From Pantoea sp. IMH (GTDB taxonomy: Bacteria > Pseudomonadota > Gammaproteobacteria > Enterobacterales > Enterobacteriaceae): a stretch of 64,000 bases of DNA. Position numbers and translations under genes: made by a program. The DNA lies in NCBI RefSeq assembly GCF_000599885.1, contig NZ_JFGT01000007.1, forward strand, positions 62,001 through 126,000. Direction: 5' to 3'. The notes below the pieces were generated by a model. It did not search any database and had not been told where the DNA came from. It saw nothing but the letters and a program-made list of their open reading frames with translations. Shown here piece by piece: positions 1-9,553 of the stretch (positions are counted from its first letter, which is position 1; each line of letters begins with the position of its first letter).

Positions 1-924
1 GTGCTGGGCCAGGCGCTGCTGGCAAAACGCATGGGCAAAAAAGAGATCATTGCCGAAACCGGTGCCGGTCAGCACGGCGTCGCTTCCGCACTTGCCTGCG
101 CCTTGCTGGGCCTTAAATGCCGCATCTATATGGGCGCAAAAGACATTGAGCGCCAGTCGCCAAACGTCTTCCGTATGCGTCTGATGGGAGCGGAAGTGAT
201 CCCGGTCCATAGCGGTTCCGCCACCCTGAAAGATGCCTGTAACGAGGCGCTACGTGACTGGTCCGGAAGCTATGAAACGGCACACTATATGCTCGGTACC
301 GCTGCGGGCCCGCATCCTTTCCCGACCATCGTCCGTGAATTCCAGCGGATGATTGGCGAAGAGACCAAAGTGCAGATTCTGGAAAAAGAGGGCCGTCTGC
401 CGGATGCGGTCATCGCCTGCGTTGGTGGCGGCTCCAATGCCATCGGCATGTTCGCCGACTTTATTGATGAAACAACCGTCGGGCTGATTGGCGTGGAGCC
501 AGCCGGACACGGCATTGAATCCGGTGAACACGGTGCGCCGCTGAAACATGGTCGCGTGGGTATCTATTTCGGCATGAAAGCCCCGATGATGCAGACCGCA
601 GAGGGCCAGATTGAAGAATCTTACTCCATCTCTGCCGGGCTGGACTTCCCTTCCGTTGGCCCACAGCATGCATATCTTAACAGTACGGGCCGGGCCGATT
701 ACGTCTCCATCACCGATGATGAGGCGATGGAAGCGTTCAAGACGCTCTGCCGGAGCGAAGGCATTATTCCGGCCCTCGAATCGTCACACGCCCTGGCGCA
801 TGCGCTGAAGATGATGCGGGAAGCGCCGGAAAAAGAGCAGCTGCTGGTGGTGAACCTTTCAGGACGCGGCGATAAAGATATTTTCACCGTTCACGATATT
901 CTGACCGCTAAGGGAGAAATGTAA
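1..924 (+). CDS. trpB: Tryptophan synthase beta chain, 5' truncated by window
   Basis: Joins indole and L-serine to form L-tryptophan with pyridoxal phosphate; the cytoplasmic partner of TrpA in the alpha2beta2 complex. The 307 residues visible correspond to residues 91-397 of the 397-residue enterobacterial protein. The reading frame is open at the window edge, and the PLP lysine (K87 in the family) lies just outside, so base 1 is not the true start. The phosphate-binding loop GGGSNAIG and the C-terminal LSGRGDKD motif are present. The stop codon overlaps the trpA start by one base (TAATG), indicating translational coupling at the end of the trp operon. Confidence 0.97.
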   Translation: MLGQALLAKRMGKKEIIAETGAGQHGVASALACALLGLKCRIYMGAKDIERQSPNVFRMRLMGAEVIPVHSGSATLKDACNEALRDWSGSYETAHYMLGTAAGPHPFPTIVREFQRMIGEETKVQILEKEGRLPDAVIACVGGGSNAIGMFADFIDETTVGLIGVEPAGHGIESGEHGAPLKHGRVGIYFGMKAPMMQTAEGQIEESYSISAGLDFPSVGPQHAYLNSTGRADYVSITDDEAMEAFKTLCRSEGIIPALESSHALAHALKMMREAPEKEQLLVVNLSGRGDKDIFTVHDILTAKGEM

Positions 925-1730
925 TGGAGCGCTACGATCAGCTATTCCGTCGTCTTGCAGAGCGTAATGAAGGCGCTTTTGTGCCTTTCGTAACCCTGGG
1001 CGACCCGACTCCCGAACTTTCGCTGCAAATTGTTGATGCGCTGATTGAAGGCGGCGCGGATGCGCTGGAGCTGGGCATTCCTTTCTCCGATCCGCTGGCG
1101 GATGGTCCCACTATCCAGAACGCCACACTGAGGGCTTTTGCAGCAGGCGTGACGCCGTCGCACTGCTTTGAAATGCTTGCCGCTATCCGGCAAAAACACC
1201 CCACCGTGCCGATTGGTCTGCTGATGTACGCGAACCTGGTATTTTCCAACGGCATCGACAACTTCTATGCCCGCTGCGAGGAAGCCGGGGTGGATTCCGT
1301 GCTGGTGGCAGATGTGCCGGTTGAGGAATCTGCCCCCTTCCGTCAGGCAGCGCTGCGTCATAATGTGGCACCCATTTTTATCTGTCCGCCGAATGCCAGC
1401 GACGATCTGCTTCGCGAGATAGCCTCACACGGTCGCGGCTACACCTATCTGCTTTCGCGGGCTGGCGTAACCGGTACCGAGTCGCGTGGCACAAGCCAGT
1501 CTCTCGAACATCTGGTGACGAAGCTGCGCGAGTATCATGCCGCTCCGCCGCTTCAGGGCTTCGGTATTTCCGAGCCTGATCAGGTAAAAGAAGCGCTGGC
1601 GGCCGGCGCAGCGGGCGCGATTTCGGGATCGGCTATCGTCAGGATCATCGAACGTAATCACGCCAATCCTCCCGTTATGCTGGCAGAGCTGACGGCGTTT
1701 GTCAGTTCGCTCAAAGCGGCAACGCGCTGA
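924..1730 (+). CDS. trpA: Tryptophan synthase alpha chain
   Basis: Cleaves indole-3-glycerol phosphate to indole and glyceraldehyde 3-phosphate; indole is channelled to TrpB. It has 268 residues, the normal family length. The catalytic pair Glu49 and Asp60 is present in the segment [15 protein letters not shown]. It starts inside the trpB stop codon and is the last trp operon gene. No convincing Rho-independent terminator follows; the stop region can form only a 6-bp stem (CGCTGA/TCAGCG) with a distant T-run. Confidence 0.98.
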   Translation: MERYDQLFRRLAERNEGAFVPFVTLGDPTPELSLQIVDALIEGGADALELGIPFSDPLADGPTIQNATLRAFAAGVTPSHCFEMLAAIRQKHPTVPIGLLMYANLVFSNGIDNFYARCEEAGVDSVLVADVPVEESAPFRQAALRHNVAPIFICPPNASDDLLREIASHGRGYTYLLSRAGVTGTESRGTSQSLEHLVTKLREYHAAPPLQGFGISEPDQVKEALAAGAAGAISGSAIVRIIERNHANPPVMLAELTAFVSSLKAATR

Positions 1731-1872
1731 CCGCCGCCTCATATCAGCGGGTAAGACGCGCTTTTTAAGCAATCACGTTGATAAACCGGCGTTTATGGCT
1801 AACACTTCCCTCTGCAGAGCGATTCTGTAAACACAGCATGCATTTTTAATGAAGATAACAGGGAGCAGAACA

Positions 1873-2187
1873 ATGAAGTTATTTAAAGTCTTAACGGGTA
1901 TGGTGGTGGCCGTTGTGGTGGCGCTTTCGCTGAGCGCCTGCGCCCCAACGGCAACTCAGGAAGGGACCGGCGGCTACATCGACGATACGGTGATCACCAC
2001 CAAAGTGAAAGCTGAGTTACTGAACGATGAGTCGCTGAAATCCACCGAAATCAATGTGGAGACCTTTAAAGGCCACGTTCAGCTCAGTGGTTTTGTCACT
2101 TCACCACAGATGGCTAACCGTGCCGTTCAGCTCACCCGCAGCGTGAAAGGCGTGAAAGCGGTGTCGAATAAAATGCAGATCAAATAG
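1873..2187 (+). CDS. BON-domain lipoprotein
   Basis: A 104-residue protein with a lipoprotein signal (MKLFKVLTGMVVAVVVALSL then LSAC, lipidated Cys near residue 23) followed by one BON domain (about residues 32-102; DDTVITTKVKAELL, then VQLSGFV, then GVKAVSNKMQIK). BON domains occur in periplasmic or outer-membrane proteins such as OsmY and DolP and bind phospholipid. The frame continues eight codons upstream, but the ATG at 1873 follows a GGGAGC ribosome site and gives a clean signal peptide. Its single BON domain suits a small envelope stress or maintenance lipoprotein. Substrate and partner are unknown. Confidence 0.85.
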   Translation: MKLFKVLTGMVVAVVVALSLSACAPTATQEGTGGYIDDTVITTKVKAELLNDESLKSTEINVETFKGHVQLSGFVTSPQMANRAVQLTRSVKGVKAVSNKMQIK

Positions 2188-2205
2188 TTCTGCTTTATAA
2201 ACGTC

Positions 2206-2232
2206 AAAAGGCGCAGTGATGCGCCTTTTTTT
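2206..2232 (+). terminator. Rho-independent terminator after the BON lipoprotein gene
   Basis: Perfect stem AAAAGGCGCA / TGCGCCTTTT with a GTGA loop and seven T residues. It lies between the BON lipoprotein gene and the convergent ompW gene and may act weakly in both directions. Confidence 0.85.
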
Positions 2233-2243
2233 ACGCCTGCGCT

Positions 2244-2879
2244 TCAGAAGCGGTAGCCTGCGCCAAAGAAGAACACAAAAGGATTAACGTGGGTATCAAT
2301 GCTCTGACGGGAGCCACCCGCATCGAAGTTCACTTTGGTATCAATATCCATATACCAGAGCGACGCATTGAGCATCCAGTCCGGCGTCAGCTGGTAGTCA
2401 AGGCCAACCTGACCCGCCACACCCCATGACTCTTTTACCTTCAGGTTGCTGAGGCCAGCATCGCGACCGGTCTGGTTAAAGTCGGCATCATAAAATTTGG
2501 TGTAGTTGACACCCACGCCCGCGTAAGGCTGCCATTTACTGCTGCTATCCATAAAATACCACTGTGCCATCAGCGTAGGCGGTAGCTGACGAACGGTTGC
2601 CAGATTACCGGTAGACGCCAGCCCCACCTTATGGCGGAACGGGGTTGCGCCCAGCAGCTCAATACCAATGTTATCGGTCGCCATATAGGTGAAGGTTAGC
2701 CCAAGCTGGGTATTATTACTGACGTCAAATTCACCCAGACCCAGCACGTTATCCGATCCGCCAGTCGGGCGTACCGTAGCGGAACCAGCACGCATAAAGA
2801 AGTCTCCCACCTGATGGGCAGAGGCCACCAGCGGCATCAGGGTCAGGGCGGCAAGTAACACAGCTTTCAGTTTCATCAC
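2244..2879 (-). CDS. ompW: Outer membrane protein W
   Basis: Eight-stranded outer-membrane beta-barrel of the OmpW family, a proposed channel for small hydrophobic molecules and a colicin S4 receptor in E. coli. It has 211 residues with a signal peptide cleaved after VASA (about residue 22). The conserved N-terminus FFMRAGSATVRPT, the central NNTQLGLTFTYMATDNIG and the terminal aromatic GYRF needed for barrel assembly are present. Two adjacent ATG codons follow the AAGGAG ribosome site, so the start is ambiguous by one codon. A perfect FNR box lies 126-139 bp upstream, in line with the anaerobic activation known for E. coli ompW. Confidence 0.97.
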   Translation of the reverse strand: MMKLKAVLLAALTLMPLVASAHQVGDFFMRAGSATVRPTGGSDNVLGLGEFDVSNNTQLGLTFTYMATDNIGIELLGATPFRHKVGLASTGNLATVRQLPPTLMAQWYFMDSSSKWQPYAGVGVNYTKFYDADFNQTGRDAGLSNLKVKESWGVAGQVGLDYQLTPDWMLNASLWYMDIDTKVNFDAGGSRQSIDTHVNPFVFFFGAGYRF

Positions 2880-3004
2880 TACTCCTTAGCAAAATGAAAT
2901 AACCATCGCTCAACAGCGAAACGCGAAAAACCCTGTATTTTTACAATGAATTACTGGAAACATCATCTTAATCATTTTTTTCAAACTCCTTAAAAAACAG
3001 TCGG

Positions 3005-3018
3005 TTGATATAGATCAA
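3005..3018 (-). promoter_or_regulatory. FNR box upstream of ompW
   Basis: TTGATATAGATCAA matches the FNR consensus TTGATNNNNATCAA at every defined base. It lies in the 327-bp gap between the divergent ompW and yciC genes. A site centred at -41.5 would put the ompW start near 2964-2970, preceded on the minus strand by the weak -10-like hexamer AATGAT. E. coli ompW is known to respond to FNR. Nothing else strong is seen in this gap apart from TACAAT at 3164-3169, a possible -10 for yciC. Confidence 0.75.
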
Positions 3019-3206
3019 CTTTTACCTGTTTTAACGCGCGCCGCACAAATGCTTAGGGTTAGAAACAAATGGACATTTACAGGTTCAGAGCTGGCCAATG
3101 GGATAATCTCTTCTTTAATCGAAAGTTATGTAAGACAGGGTGCCAGGTTAGCGCCAGACCATGTACAATCGCCGGATCGCAAAACACCGCTTTTCAAGGA
3201 GTCTAC

Positions 3207-3944
3207 ATGTCTATCACGGCGGGTTCGTTGTACCGTGACACCGGGAACTTTTTACGCCATCAGCTGGTCACTATCGTGCTGCTGTCGCTGCTGACCTCAT
3301 TTATTACCGTGCTGATTGGCCATGCCCTGACGCCGGGTGCCGATCAGCTCGCCCTGCTCTCCGAAGGTCAAAGTGGTTCTGGGATGAGCCTGCTTGAAAT
3401 GGTGCAGAATATGTCACCTGAACAGCAGAACGTGCTACTGCGCGCCTCGGCTGCCGGTACGTTCGCCGCGCTGGTGGGGAATACCCTGCTACTGGGAGGC
3501 ATGCTGAGCCTGATCCCGATGGTTTCTGCCGGACAGAGAATCAGCGCGCTGCGCGCCATCGGTGCCTCCGCCCCGCTGCTCCCACGTCTGCTGCTGCTGG
3601 TCTTTATTGTCACGCTGGTCGTTCAGCTCGGCTTTATGGTGCTGGTGGTGCCAGGCGTTATTCTGGCAATTCTCCTGTCGCTGGCGCCGGTTATTCTGAG
3701 TACAGAGAAGACGGGCGTCTTTGCCGCCATGCGCACCAGCCTGCGTCTGGTCTGGAGCCAGATGAAGATCGTCGCGCCTGCCGTGGCGTTCTGGCTGCTG
3801 GCGAAAATTACGGTACTGCTGCTGGCGTCTTCGCTGACTATCCTGCCGGCGAACGTCGCTTCTGTGGTGCTTAACGCGCTAAGCAATCTGGTCTCAGCCA
3901 TACTGATTATCTATCTTTATCGCCTTTATATGCTGTTACGCTAG
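3207..3944 (+). CDS. yciC: Inner membrane protein YciC (UPF0259)
   Basis: A 245-residue multi-span inner-membrane protein matching E. coli YciC along its length (motifs YRDTGNF near the N-terminus, [25 protein letters not shown]). About six hydrophobic segments are visible. Molecular function is not established. The frame is open 46 codons further upstream, but the ATG at 3207 has a good AAGGAG site and aligns with the family start. It is followed by yciB and yciA on the same strand, as in E. coli. Confidence 0.93.
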   Translation: MSITAGSLYRDTGNFLRHQLVTIVLLSLLTSFITVLIGHALTPGADQLALLSEGQSGSGMSLLEMVQNMSPEQQNVLLRASAAGTFAALVGNTLLLGGMLSLIPMVSAGQRISALRAIGASAPLLPRLLLLVFIVTLVVQLGFMVLVVPGVILAILLSLAPVILSTEKTGVFAAMRTSLRLVWSQMKIVAPAVAFWLLAKITVLLLASSLTILPANVASVVLNALSNLVSAILIIYLYRLYMLLR

Positions 3945-4022
3945 TTGCTGTCAGCGGATGGCCGTCAGGGCATCCGCTTCAGATTGGTTACCCTTGTCTC
4001 AGTCTGTTATCTGGAAGCCCTT

Positions 4023-4559
4023 ATGAAGCAGTTACTCGATTTTCTTCCCCTCGTGGTCTTTTTTGTTTTCTATAAGCTTTACGATATTTTCGTCGCCTCC
4101 GGCGCGCTTATTGTTGCCACCGGTCTGGCGCTGGTGGCTAGCTGGCTGCTCTACCGCCGGCTCGAAAAGATGACCATCATCACCTTTGTGCTGGTGGCGG
4201 TCTTCGGCACGCTGACGCTGGTTTTCCATAATGATGAATTTATCAAATGGAAGGTCACGGTAATTTATACCCTGTTCGCTGCGGCGCTGGTCTTCAGCCA
4301 GTTCTTTATGAAACAGCCGCTGATCCAGACCATGCTGGGCAAGGAGCTGACGCTGCCGGGTTCCGCCTGGCGCAGGCTTAACATCGCCTGGGCGATTTTT
4401 TTCCTCGCCTGCGGCCTGGCCAATATTTATGTGGCGTTCTGGCTGTCACAGGCATTCTGGGTAAATTTTAAAGTTTTCGGCCTGACCGGACTGACCCTGA
4501 TCTTTACCCTGATTAGCGGCCTCTATATCTATCGCCTGATGCCGCAGGAAGAGAAGTAA
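4023..4559 (+). CDS. yciB: Inner membrane septation protein YciB
   Basis: A 178-residue intrinsic membrane protein (IspZ/YciB family) with about five hydrophobic segments, starting [20 protein letters not shown]. The Shigella homologue is required for septation and intercellular spread; in E. coli YciB interacts with cell-elongation and division proteins and affects envelope integrity. The start at 4023 is the family start; the 26 codons upstream are not conserved in character. It sits 78 bp after yciC and 51 bp before yciA. Confidence 0.94.
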   Translation: MKQLLDFLPLVVFFVFYKLYDIFVASGALIVATGLALVASWLLYRRLEKMTIITFVLVAVFGTLTLVFHNDEFIKWKVTVIYTLFAAALVFSQFFMKQPLIQTMLGKELTLPGSAWRRLNIAWAIFFLACGLANIYVAFWLSQAFWVNFKVFGLTGLTLIFTLISGLYIYRLMPQEEK

Positions 4560-4610
4560 TTTTCCCGGCGCTTCTGCCGGCTATTTGCGCCTTTAGAGTA
4601 AGAGCAATGC

Positions 4611-5042
4611 ATGAATAATGACGGAAACAGGCTTCCGCAGGGTGAAATGGTGTTACGTACGCTGGCGATGCCCGCCGATACCAACGCCAACGGCGATATT
4701 TTTGGCGGCTGGCTGATGTCGCAGATGGATATGGGTGGCGCGATTCTGGCAAAGGAGATCGCCGGAGGACGCGTGGTAACGGTTCGCGCTGACGGTATGA
4801 CCTTTCTCAAACCGGTGGCAGTCGGCGACGTGGTGAGCTGTCACGCCCGGTGTATCCGTACCGGGACCAGCTCCATTACGATTAATGTGGAAGTGTGGAT
4901 TAAGAAAGTCTCATCCGAACCTATCGGGCAGCGCTACTGCACTACCGAAGCGGTATTTGTCTATGTGGCCGTCGATGCTGCCGGCAAATCCCGTCCCTTG
5001 CCGGCTGATAAAAGCCATTTTCAACACGATCAACAGGCATAA
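4611..5042 (+). CDS. yciA: Acyl-CoA thioesterase YciA
   Basis: Hotdog-fold thioesterase of 143 residues that hydrolyses acyl-CoA esters of varied chain length; E. coli YciA is about 132 residues. The conserved NANGDIFGGWLMSQMDMGG stretch (residues about 26-44) carries the catalytic Asp and the CoA-binding loop. Cytoplasmic. It closes the yciCBA group and is followed at once by a strong terminator. Confidence 0.95.
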   Translation: MNNDGNRLPQGEMVLRTLAMPADTNANGDIFGGWLMSQMDMGGAILAKEIAGGRVVTVRADGMTFLKPVAVGDVVSCHARCIRTGTSSITINVEVWIKKVSSEPIGQRYCTTEAVFVYVAVDAAGKSRPLPADKSHFQHDQQA

Positions 5043-5056
5043 CCCTTTTCCTGCTC

Positions 5057-5084
5057 AGGCACGGCGTCGCCGTGCCTTTCTCTT
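5057..5084 (+). terminator. Terminator between yciA and tonB
   Basis: Perfect 9-bp stem AGGCACGGC / GCCGTGCCT with a 3-base loop, followed by TTCTCTTT, between convergent yciA and tonB. The E. coli tonB terminator at the same place is known to work in both directions; here the T-rich side clearly serves yciA. Confidence 0.8.
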
Positions 5085-5827
5085 TATTCGACGCTGCTGC
5101 CACCTTTTATTCTGAAAATGACTTTGGTGGTCAGATTCTTACCTGGCTTATTAGGTTCGTAGCGCCATTTCTTCATCGCCTGCTTCACTTCACGCTCAAA
5201 CATATTGCGGGGTTTGGCGGAAAGGATGCGGACATTATCAACACGCCCGGCACTGTCGACGTCAAACTGTACTCTTACTTCTCCCTCAAGACGCAGCGCA
5301 AAGGCGCGGGCCGGATAGCTGGGTTTACCCTGTTGCAGCGCTCTCGGACCGCTGCTGACGGAAGGCGCTGCCGCCGGCGTCGACTTCGGTGCCGTTGAAG
5401 GCCGGGTGGCGGGCGTCTCGGTTTTTGCAAACGGTGACGCGGCCCGTGGCTCGGTTCTCGGCTTAACCTCTTTCCTGGGCTTTATCACCTCTTTTTTTAC
5501 CGGCTTCGGTTTAGGTTTGGGAACGGGCTTCGGTTCGGGAATGGGCACGGGCTCCGGTTTAGGCGGCTCCGGAAGAGGTGCGGGTTCCGGCTCGGGCTCC
5601 GGCTCAGCAACAGGTTCAGGCGCAGGCTGGGGAGCGGGCTGAGGCTCTGGCTGCACTTCAGGGGCAACCAGTGACACGCTTATCGGCTGGGACGCTTTCG
5701 GCATCTCCACTGTCTGGTGAAAAGAGGCATAAAGAATTCCCCCAATTACCACGGCGTGCAGGCCTAACGAGAACAGCATCGGCAGTGAGATACGGCTGGG
5801 TAAAGAAGTTTCTGCAAGCGTCGTCAT
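5084..5827 (-). CDS. tonB: Energy transducer TonB
   Basis: Couples the proton motive force harvested by ExbB-ExbD to outer-membrane receptors for siderophores and vitamin B12. The 247-residue protein has an N-terminal membrane anchor (about residues 17-38), a periplasmic Pro/Glu and Pro/Lys spacer (about 60-130, with PEPEPEPAP and [11 protein letters not shown] repeats) and a C-terminal receptor-contact domain with [14 protein letters not shown]. The frame extends upstream, but the ATG at 5827 gives the family N-terminus. Confidence 0.97.
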   Translation of the reverse strand: MTTLAETSLPSRISLPMLFSLGLHAVVIGGILYASFHQTVEMPKASQPISVSLVAPEVQPEPQPAPQPAPEPVAEPEPEPEPAPLPEPPKPEPVPIPEPKPVPKPKPKPVKKEVIKPRKEVKPRTEPRAASPFAKTETPATRPSTAPKSTPAAAPSVSSGPRALQQGKPSYPARAFALRLEGEVRVQFDVDSAGRVDNVRILSAKPRNMFEREVKQAMKKWRYEPNKPGKNLTTKVIFRIKGGSSVE

Positions 5828-5858
5828 AATCTTTCTGCTGTTTAGGTGAAGCGACAAG

Positions 5859-5881
5859 TTTAAATGCAAATAGCAATCAGT
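5859..5881 (-). promoter_or_regulatory. Probable Fur operator of tonB
   Basis: On the minus strand, about 32-54 bp before the tonB start, the sequence GATTGCTATTTGCATTTAAA closely resembles the tonB operator region as I recall it from E. coli, where Fur represses. Its match to the 19-bp Fur consensus is only partial (about 9 of 19), so this call rests on position and similarity to the E. coli region. Confidence 0.45.
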
Positions 5882-6031
5882 TTCAACAACCTCTCGATAT
5901 TGTCGTCCCGTTTTCCGCATTAATGTCAATTTTGCTGAACGTCAGCAACAGAGTGCTATCTTTCAATTGCACAACGGTTAACGATGACTTAACGTGATGA
6001 TCGATGAAGAAAACTGACTGGAGCTGTGACC

Positions 6032-6328
6032 GTGCTTTATGTAATTTATGCTGAAGACAATGCCGATTCACTGGAAAAGCGTAGCGCCGTGCGCCCTGCT
6101 CACGTGGCGCGCCTGCAGCTCCTGCGAGATGAAGGTCGCCTTATTCTTGCAGGGCCTATGCCTGCGGTGGACAGCAACGAACCGGGCGTCGCGGGTTTTA
6201 CCGGCTCAACCGTGGTGGCGGAATTTGCTTCCCTTGAGGAAGCGCAGGCCTGGGCAAAAGATGACCCCTACATTGCGGCCGGGGTCTATAAACAGGTTCA
6301 GGTCAAACCCTTTAAGCGCACGTTCTGA
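6032..6328 (+). CDS. yciI: YciI family protein
   Basis: A 98-residue protein matching E. coli YciI ([40 protein letters not shown]). YciI-like folds are dimeric alpha/beta barrels related to muconolactone isomerase; the reaction is unknown. Two in-frame GTG codons exist. The GTG at 6032 lies 8 bases after GGAG (6020-6023) and gives the family N-terminus, whereas the one at 6026 is only 2 bases from that site, so 6032 is preferred. Divergent from tonB. Confidence 0.92.
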   Translation: MLYVIYAEDNADSLEKRSAVRPAHVARLQLLRDEGRLILAGPMPAVDSNEPGVAGFTGSTVVAEFASLEEAQAWAKDDPYIAAGVYKQVQVKPFKRTF

Positions 6329-6351
6329 TTTCTCTGGCTGCGCGCCGGGCG

Positions 6352-6543
6352 TTACCCGCTACGCGCCTGTTTAACAGGATGAGTGATAAACAGAACTGAA
6401 CGCCGCTGCTGCTGGCTGAGCTGGTGACGGATAGCGACCATGCGTCCGTAGCGTCTCGACTGCGCTTCGAGCCACCGTGTCCGGCGGCGTTGTATCTGAC
6501 GTGACATCCGCCAGCGTGCGACTTCATTTCTGCTCCGTCTCAT
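6352..6543 (-). CDS. yciY: Small basic protein YciY
   Basis: A 63-residue Arg-rich protein beginning MRRSRNEVARWRMSRQIQRR, clearly similar to E. coli YciY (57 residues), with a slightly longer C-terminus. Function unknown; the charge suggests nucleic-acid or ribosome contact, which is inference. An AGAGG site lies 5 bases before the ATG. In E. coli it sits between kch and cls; here kch is absent and yciI is the direct neighbour. Confidence 0.85.
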   Translation of the reverse strand: MRRSRNEVARWRMSRQIQRRRTRWLEAQSRRYGRMVAIRHQLSQQQRRSVLFITHPVKQARSG

Positions 6544-6586
6544 AGTAACCTCTGCTGAAAAAACTCGCGGCGCAGTATAGCGCTTT

Positions 6587-6606
6587 CGGACCCCGCATGG
6601 GGTCCG
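6587..6606. other. Perfect hairpin between yciY and clsA
   Basis: CGGACCCC and GGGGTCCG form a perfect 8-bp stem with a GCAT loop in the divergent yciY-clsA gap. There is no T-run on either strand, so it is not an obvious terminator. It may be an operator or a 5' leader structure; nothing in the sequence decides this. Confidence 0.45.
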
Positions 6607-6691
6607 ATGACTTTAACCGGGAAAAGGTTTCCCCTTACGCCAACTGCACGTAAACTCCCTCTATTGCGGCGTGAACAGGATTTTCACTTAC

Positions 6692-8152
6692 ATGACGACT
6701 TTTTATACTTTAATCAGTTGGCTCATTTTCTTCGGTTACTGGTTACTGATAGCCAGTGTTACCCTGCGCATTTTAATGAAGCGTCGCGCTGTCCCTTCTG
6801 CCATGGCCTGGCTGCTGATTATTTATATTCTGCCGCTGGTCGGTATCATCGCCTATCTTTCATTTGGGGAGCTGCATCTGGGTAAGCGCCGCGCCGAGCG
6901 CGCACGCACAATGTGGCCCTCCACCGCCAAATGGCTCGAAGATCTGAAATCGTGCCAGCATATTTTTGCCCACAATAACAGCGACGTGGCCCGCTCACTG
7001 TTTCAGCTTTGCGAAAACCGTCAGGGCGTGGCGGGCGTCAAGGGTAATCAGCTTCAGCTTCTCACTTCCACTGATGACACTATGCGGGCGCTAATCCGCG
7101 ATATTCAGCTGGCCCGGCATAATATTGAGATGGTGTTTTACATCTGGCAGCCCGGTGGGCTGGCCGATGAAGTGGCGGAGTCGCTGATGGCCGCCGCCCG
7201 TCGCGGCGTGCACTGCCGCCTGATGCTGGATTCCGCCGGCAGCGTACAGTTTTTCCGCAGCCCCTGGGCGGCGATGATGCGAAATGCCGGCATTGATGTG
7301 GTGGAAGCGCTTAAGGTCAGCCTGCTGCGTGTCTTCTTACGTCGTATGGACCTGCGCCAGCACCGTAAAGTTGTGCTGATTGATAACTACATTGCCTATA
7401 CGGGCAGTATGAATCTGGTGGACCCCCGCTACTTCAAACAGGATGCGGGCGTGGGACAGTGGATCGATTTGATGGCCAGGATGGAAGGCCCGGTAGCCAC
7501 CACCATGGGGATCATCTACTCCTGCGACTGGGAGATCGAGACCGGCAAGCGCATTTTGCCCCCGCCGCCGGACGGCAACATCATGCCGTTTGAGCAGGAA
7601 AGCGGTCACACTATCCAGGTGATCGCCTCAGGACCGGGCTTCCCGGAGGACCTGATCCATCAGGCGCTGTTAACCGCCGTCTATGCCGCCCGCGAACAGT
7701 TAATCATGACCACGCCCTATTTCGTGCCCAGTGACGATCTGCTCCATGCCATCTGTACCGCCGCCCAGCGCGGCGTCGATGTCAGTATCATTGTGCCGCG
7801 GCATAATGATTCGATGCTCGTCGGCTGGGCAAGCCGGGCCTTTTTTGCCGAGCTGCTTGAGGCGGGCGTGAAAATCTATCAGTTTGAAGATGGCCTGCTA
7901 CATACCAAGAGCGTGCTGGTCGACGGACAACTTAGCCTGGTAGGCACGGTTAACCTTGATATGCGCAGCCTCTGGCTGAATTTTGAAATTACTATGGTGA
8001 TTGATGATGATGGGTTTGGCAGCGATCTGGCGCGGGTACAGGATGATTATATCGCCCGCTCAAGACTGGTGGACGCCAGCCGCTGGTCGCGCCGTGCCTA
8101 CTGGCAGCGGATCGTTGAACGACTGTTTTACTTCTTCAGTCCATTGCTGTAA
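6692..8152 (+). CDS. clsA: Cardiolipin synthase A
   Basis: Condenses two phosphatidylglycerol molecules to cardiolipin and glycerol at the inner membrane. The 486-residue length equals E. coli ClsA. Two N-terminal membrane segments (about residues 5-60) precede two phospholipase-D HKD motifs: His224, Lys226, Asp231 in HRKVVLID and His404, Lys406, Asp411 in HTKSVLVDG. The ATG at 6692 gives the family start; the in-frame GTG 21 bases upstream is less likely. Confidence 0.97.
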   Translation: MTTFYTLISWLIFFGYWLLIASVTLRILMKRRAVPSAMAWLLIIYILPLVGIIAYLSFGELHLGKRRAERARTMWPSTAKWLEDLKSCQHIFAHNNSDVARSLFQLCENRQGVAGVKGNQLQLLTSTDDTMRALIRDIQLARHNIEMVFYIWQPGGLADEVAESLMAAARRGVHCRLMLDSAGSVQFFRSPWAAMMRNAGIDVVEALKVSLLRVFLRRMDLRQHRKVVLIDNYIAYTGSMNLVDPRYFKQDAGVGQWIDLMARMEGPVATTMGIIYSCDWEIETGKRILPPPPDGNIMPFEQESGHTIQVIASGPGFPEDLIHQALLTAVYAAREQLIMTTPYFVPSDDLLHAICTAAQRGVDVSIIVPRHNDSMLVGWASRAFFAELLEAGVKIYQFEDGLLHTKSVLVDGQLSLVGTVNLDMRSLWLNFEITMVIDDDGFGSDLARVQDDYIARSRLVDASRWSRRAYWQRIVERLFYFFSPLL

Positions 8153-8185
8153 AACGAGCGAAAAATAGCAGGCATGACGGAAACT

Positions 8186-8512
8186 ATGATGGATTTAAAT
8201 AATCGCCTTACCGACGACGAAACGCTGGAACAGGCTTACGATATTTTTCTGGAACTGGCGGGCGACAATCTCGATCCTGCTGACATTATTCTCTTTAATC
8301 TGCAGTTCGAGGAGCGCGGCGGCGCCGAGCTTTCTGACCCTGCGGAGGACTGGGCTGAACACGTCGATTTTGACCTGAACCCGGACTTTTTCTCCGAAGT
8401 GGTTATTGGTCTCGGCGAAGCGGAGGGTGAGCCGATCAATGATGTCTTTGCCCGTGTCCTGCTCTGTCGTGAGAAAGATCATAAGCTTTGCCATATATTG
8501 TGGCGTGAATAA
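8186..8512 (+). CDS. yciU: YciU (HI1450 family, UPF0263)
   Basis: An acidic protein of about 108 residues matching E. coli YciU ([20 protein letters not shown] ... [20 protein letters not shown] ... [12 protein letters not shown]). The family is a small double-stranded-DNA mimic suggested to contact HU-type proteins; the role in cells is not established. An alternative ATG at 8174 adds four residues. It follows clsA closely and is probably cotranscribed. Confidence 0.9.
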   Translation: MMDLNNRLTDDETLEQAYDIFLELAGDNLDPADIILFNLQFEERGGAELSDPAEDWAEHVDFDLNPDFFSEVVIGLGEAEGEPINDVFARVLLCREKDHKLCHILWRE

Positions 8513-8519
8513 CCTACTG

Positions 8520-8549
8520 AAAAAGACCGGCAGCGCCGGTCTTTTTTTT
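8520..8549. terminator. Bidirectional terminator between yciU and oppF
   Basis: Perfect 11-bp stem AAAAGACCGGC / GCCGGTCTTTT with an AGC loop, followed by eight T on the plus strand and preceded by five A (a T-run on the minus strand). It ends both convergent transcription units. Confidence 0.92.
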
Positions 8550-8551
8550 GG

Positions 8552-9553
8552 TTAAAGCGGATCCACTTTCAGGCAGGAGACCGCATGGCGGAAACTACCT
8601 TCCAGCAGTGGCCGTGTTTTGGCACATTCCGGTCCGGCGATCGGGCAGCGTGTGCGGAATACACAGCCGGAAGGCGGATTAATCGGCGAGGGTAATTCCC
8701 CTTCCAGCAGTTGGATAACCTTGTTCTTTTCCAGATCCGGATCGGGAACAGGCACAGCGGACATCAGCGCGCGGGTATATGGATGCTGCGGGTTATGGTA
8801 GACCTCACCATAGGTGCCCAGCTCTACCGCATGGCCGAGATACATTACCAGCACGCGATCGGAAATATGCTTTACCACCGCCAGGTCGTGGGCGATAAAT
8901 ATCAGCGACAGGCCCATCTCCCTTTGCAGCTTTTGCAGTAAATTTACTACCTGCGCCTGAATCGACACATCCAGCGCTGACACCGGTTCATCACAGATAA
9001 TCAGTTTGGGCTCGAGGATAAGTGCCCGTGCAATGCCGATACGCTGGCACTGGCCACCCGAAAATTCATGCGGGTAGCGGTTAATCAGGTTTGGCAACAG
9101 CCCAACCTTCATCATCATGGCCTTAACCTTCTCCTTTACCTCCAGTTTCGGCATTTTGGGATGATAGGTCCGCAGCGGCTCGGCAATAATATCGCCGATG
9201 GTCATGCGTGGGTTAAGTGAAGCCAGCGGGTCCTGAAAGATCATCTGGATATCGCTGCGGGCTCTGCGCCACTCTTCCTCACTCTGCCCCAGCAGATCGC
9301 GCCCCAGCCAGGCAACGCGGCCATCTGTTGCTTTGACCAGGCCGATAATGGCGCGGGCGAGCGTGGATTTACCACAGCCCGACTCTCCCACTACGCCCAG
9401 CGTTTCGCCTTCATAGAGACGCAGGCTGACACCATCAACCGCCTTCAGGGTTTTTGACGGCTGCCAGAACCACTGCTTGCCATCCTTAATATCGAAATGC
9501 ACCTTCAGATCGGCAATTTCGAGCAACACTTTCTTTTCAGCTACCGCAGTCAT
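8552..9553 (-). CDS. oppF: Oligopeptide ABC transporter ATP-binding protein OppF
   Basis: One of two ATPase subunits driving OppABCDF peptide import; cytoplasmic face of the inner membrane. It has 333 residues with Walker A GESGCGKST, the ABC signature FSGGQCQRIGIAR, Walker B LIICDEPVSALD and a Cys-rich oligopeptide/dipeptide C-terminal motif (CVFRTRCPIAGPEC). Its ATG overlaps the oppD stop by four bases (ATGA), so the two ATPases are translationally coupled. Last gene of the operon. Confidence 0.97.
   Translation of the reverse strand: MTAVAEKKVLLEIADLKVHFDIKDGKQWFWQPSKTLKAVDGVSLRLYEGETLGVVGESGCGKSTLARAIIGLVKATDGRVAWLGRDLLGQSEEEWRRARSDIQMIFQDPLASLNPRMTIGDIIAEPLRTYHPKMPKLEVKEKVKAMMMKVGLLPNLINRYPHEFSGGQCQRIGIARALILEPKLIICDEPVSALDVSIQAQVVNLLQKLQREMGLSLIFIAHDLAVVKHISDRVLVMYLGHAVELGTYGEVYHNPQHPYTRALMSAVPVPDPDLEKNKVIQLLEGELPSPINPPSGCVFRTRCPIAGPECAKTRPLLEGSFRHAVSCLKVDPL

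Noticed and set aside
1725-1765. Terminator for the trp operon.
   Set aside because: Only a 6-bp stem that includes the stop codon can be drawn, and the T-run lies 13 bases further on; too weak to call.
5406-5642. Gly/Ser-rich plus-strand frame opposite tonB.
   Set aside because: It is the antisense of the Pro-rich TonB spacer; repetitive composition is inherited from the PEP/KP repeats.
5859-5881. Treating the tonB operator as a strong Fur box.
   Set aside because: Only about nine of 19 bases match the consensus; kept as a feature at modest confidence because of position and resemblance to the E. coli region.
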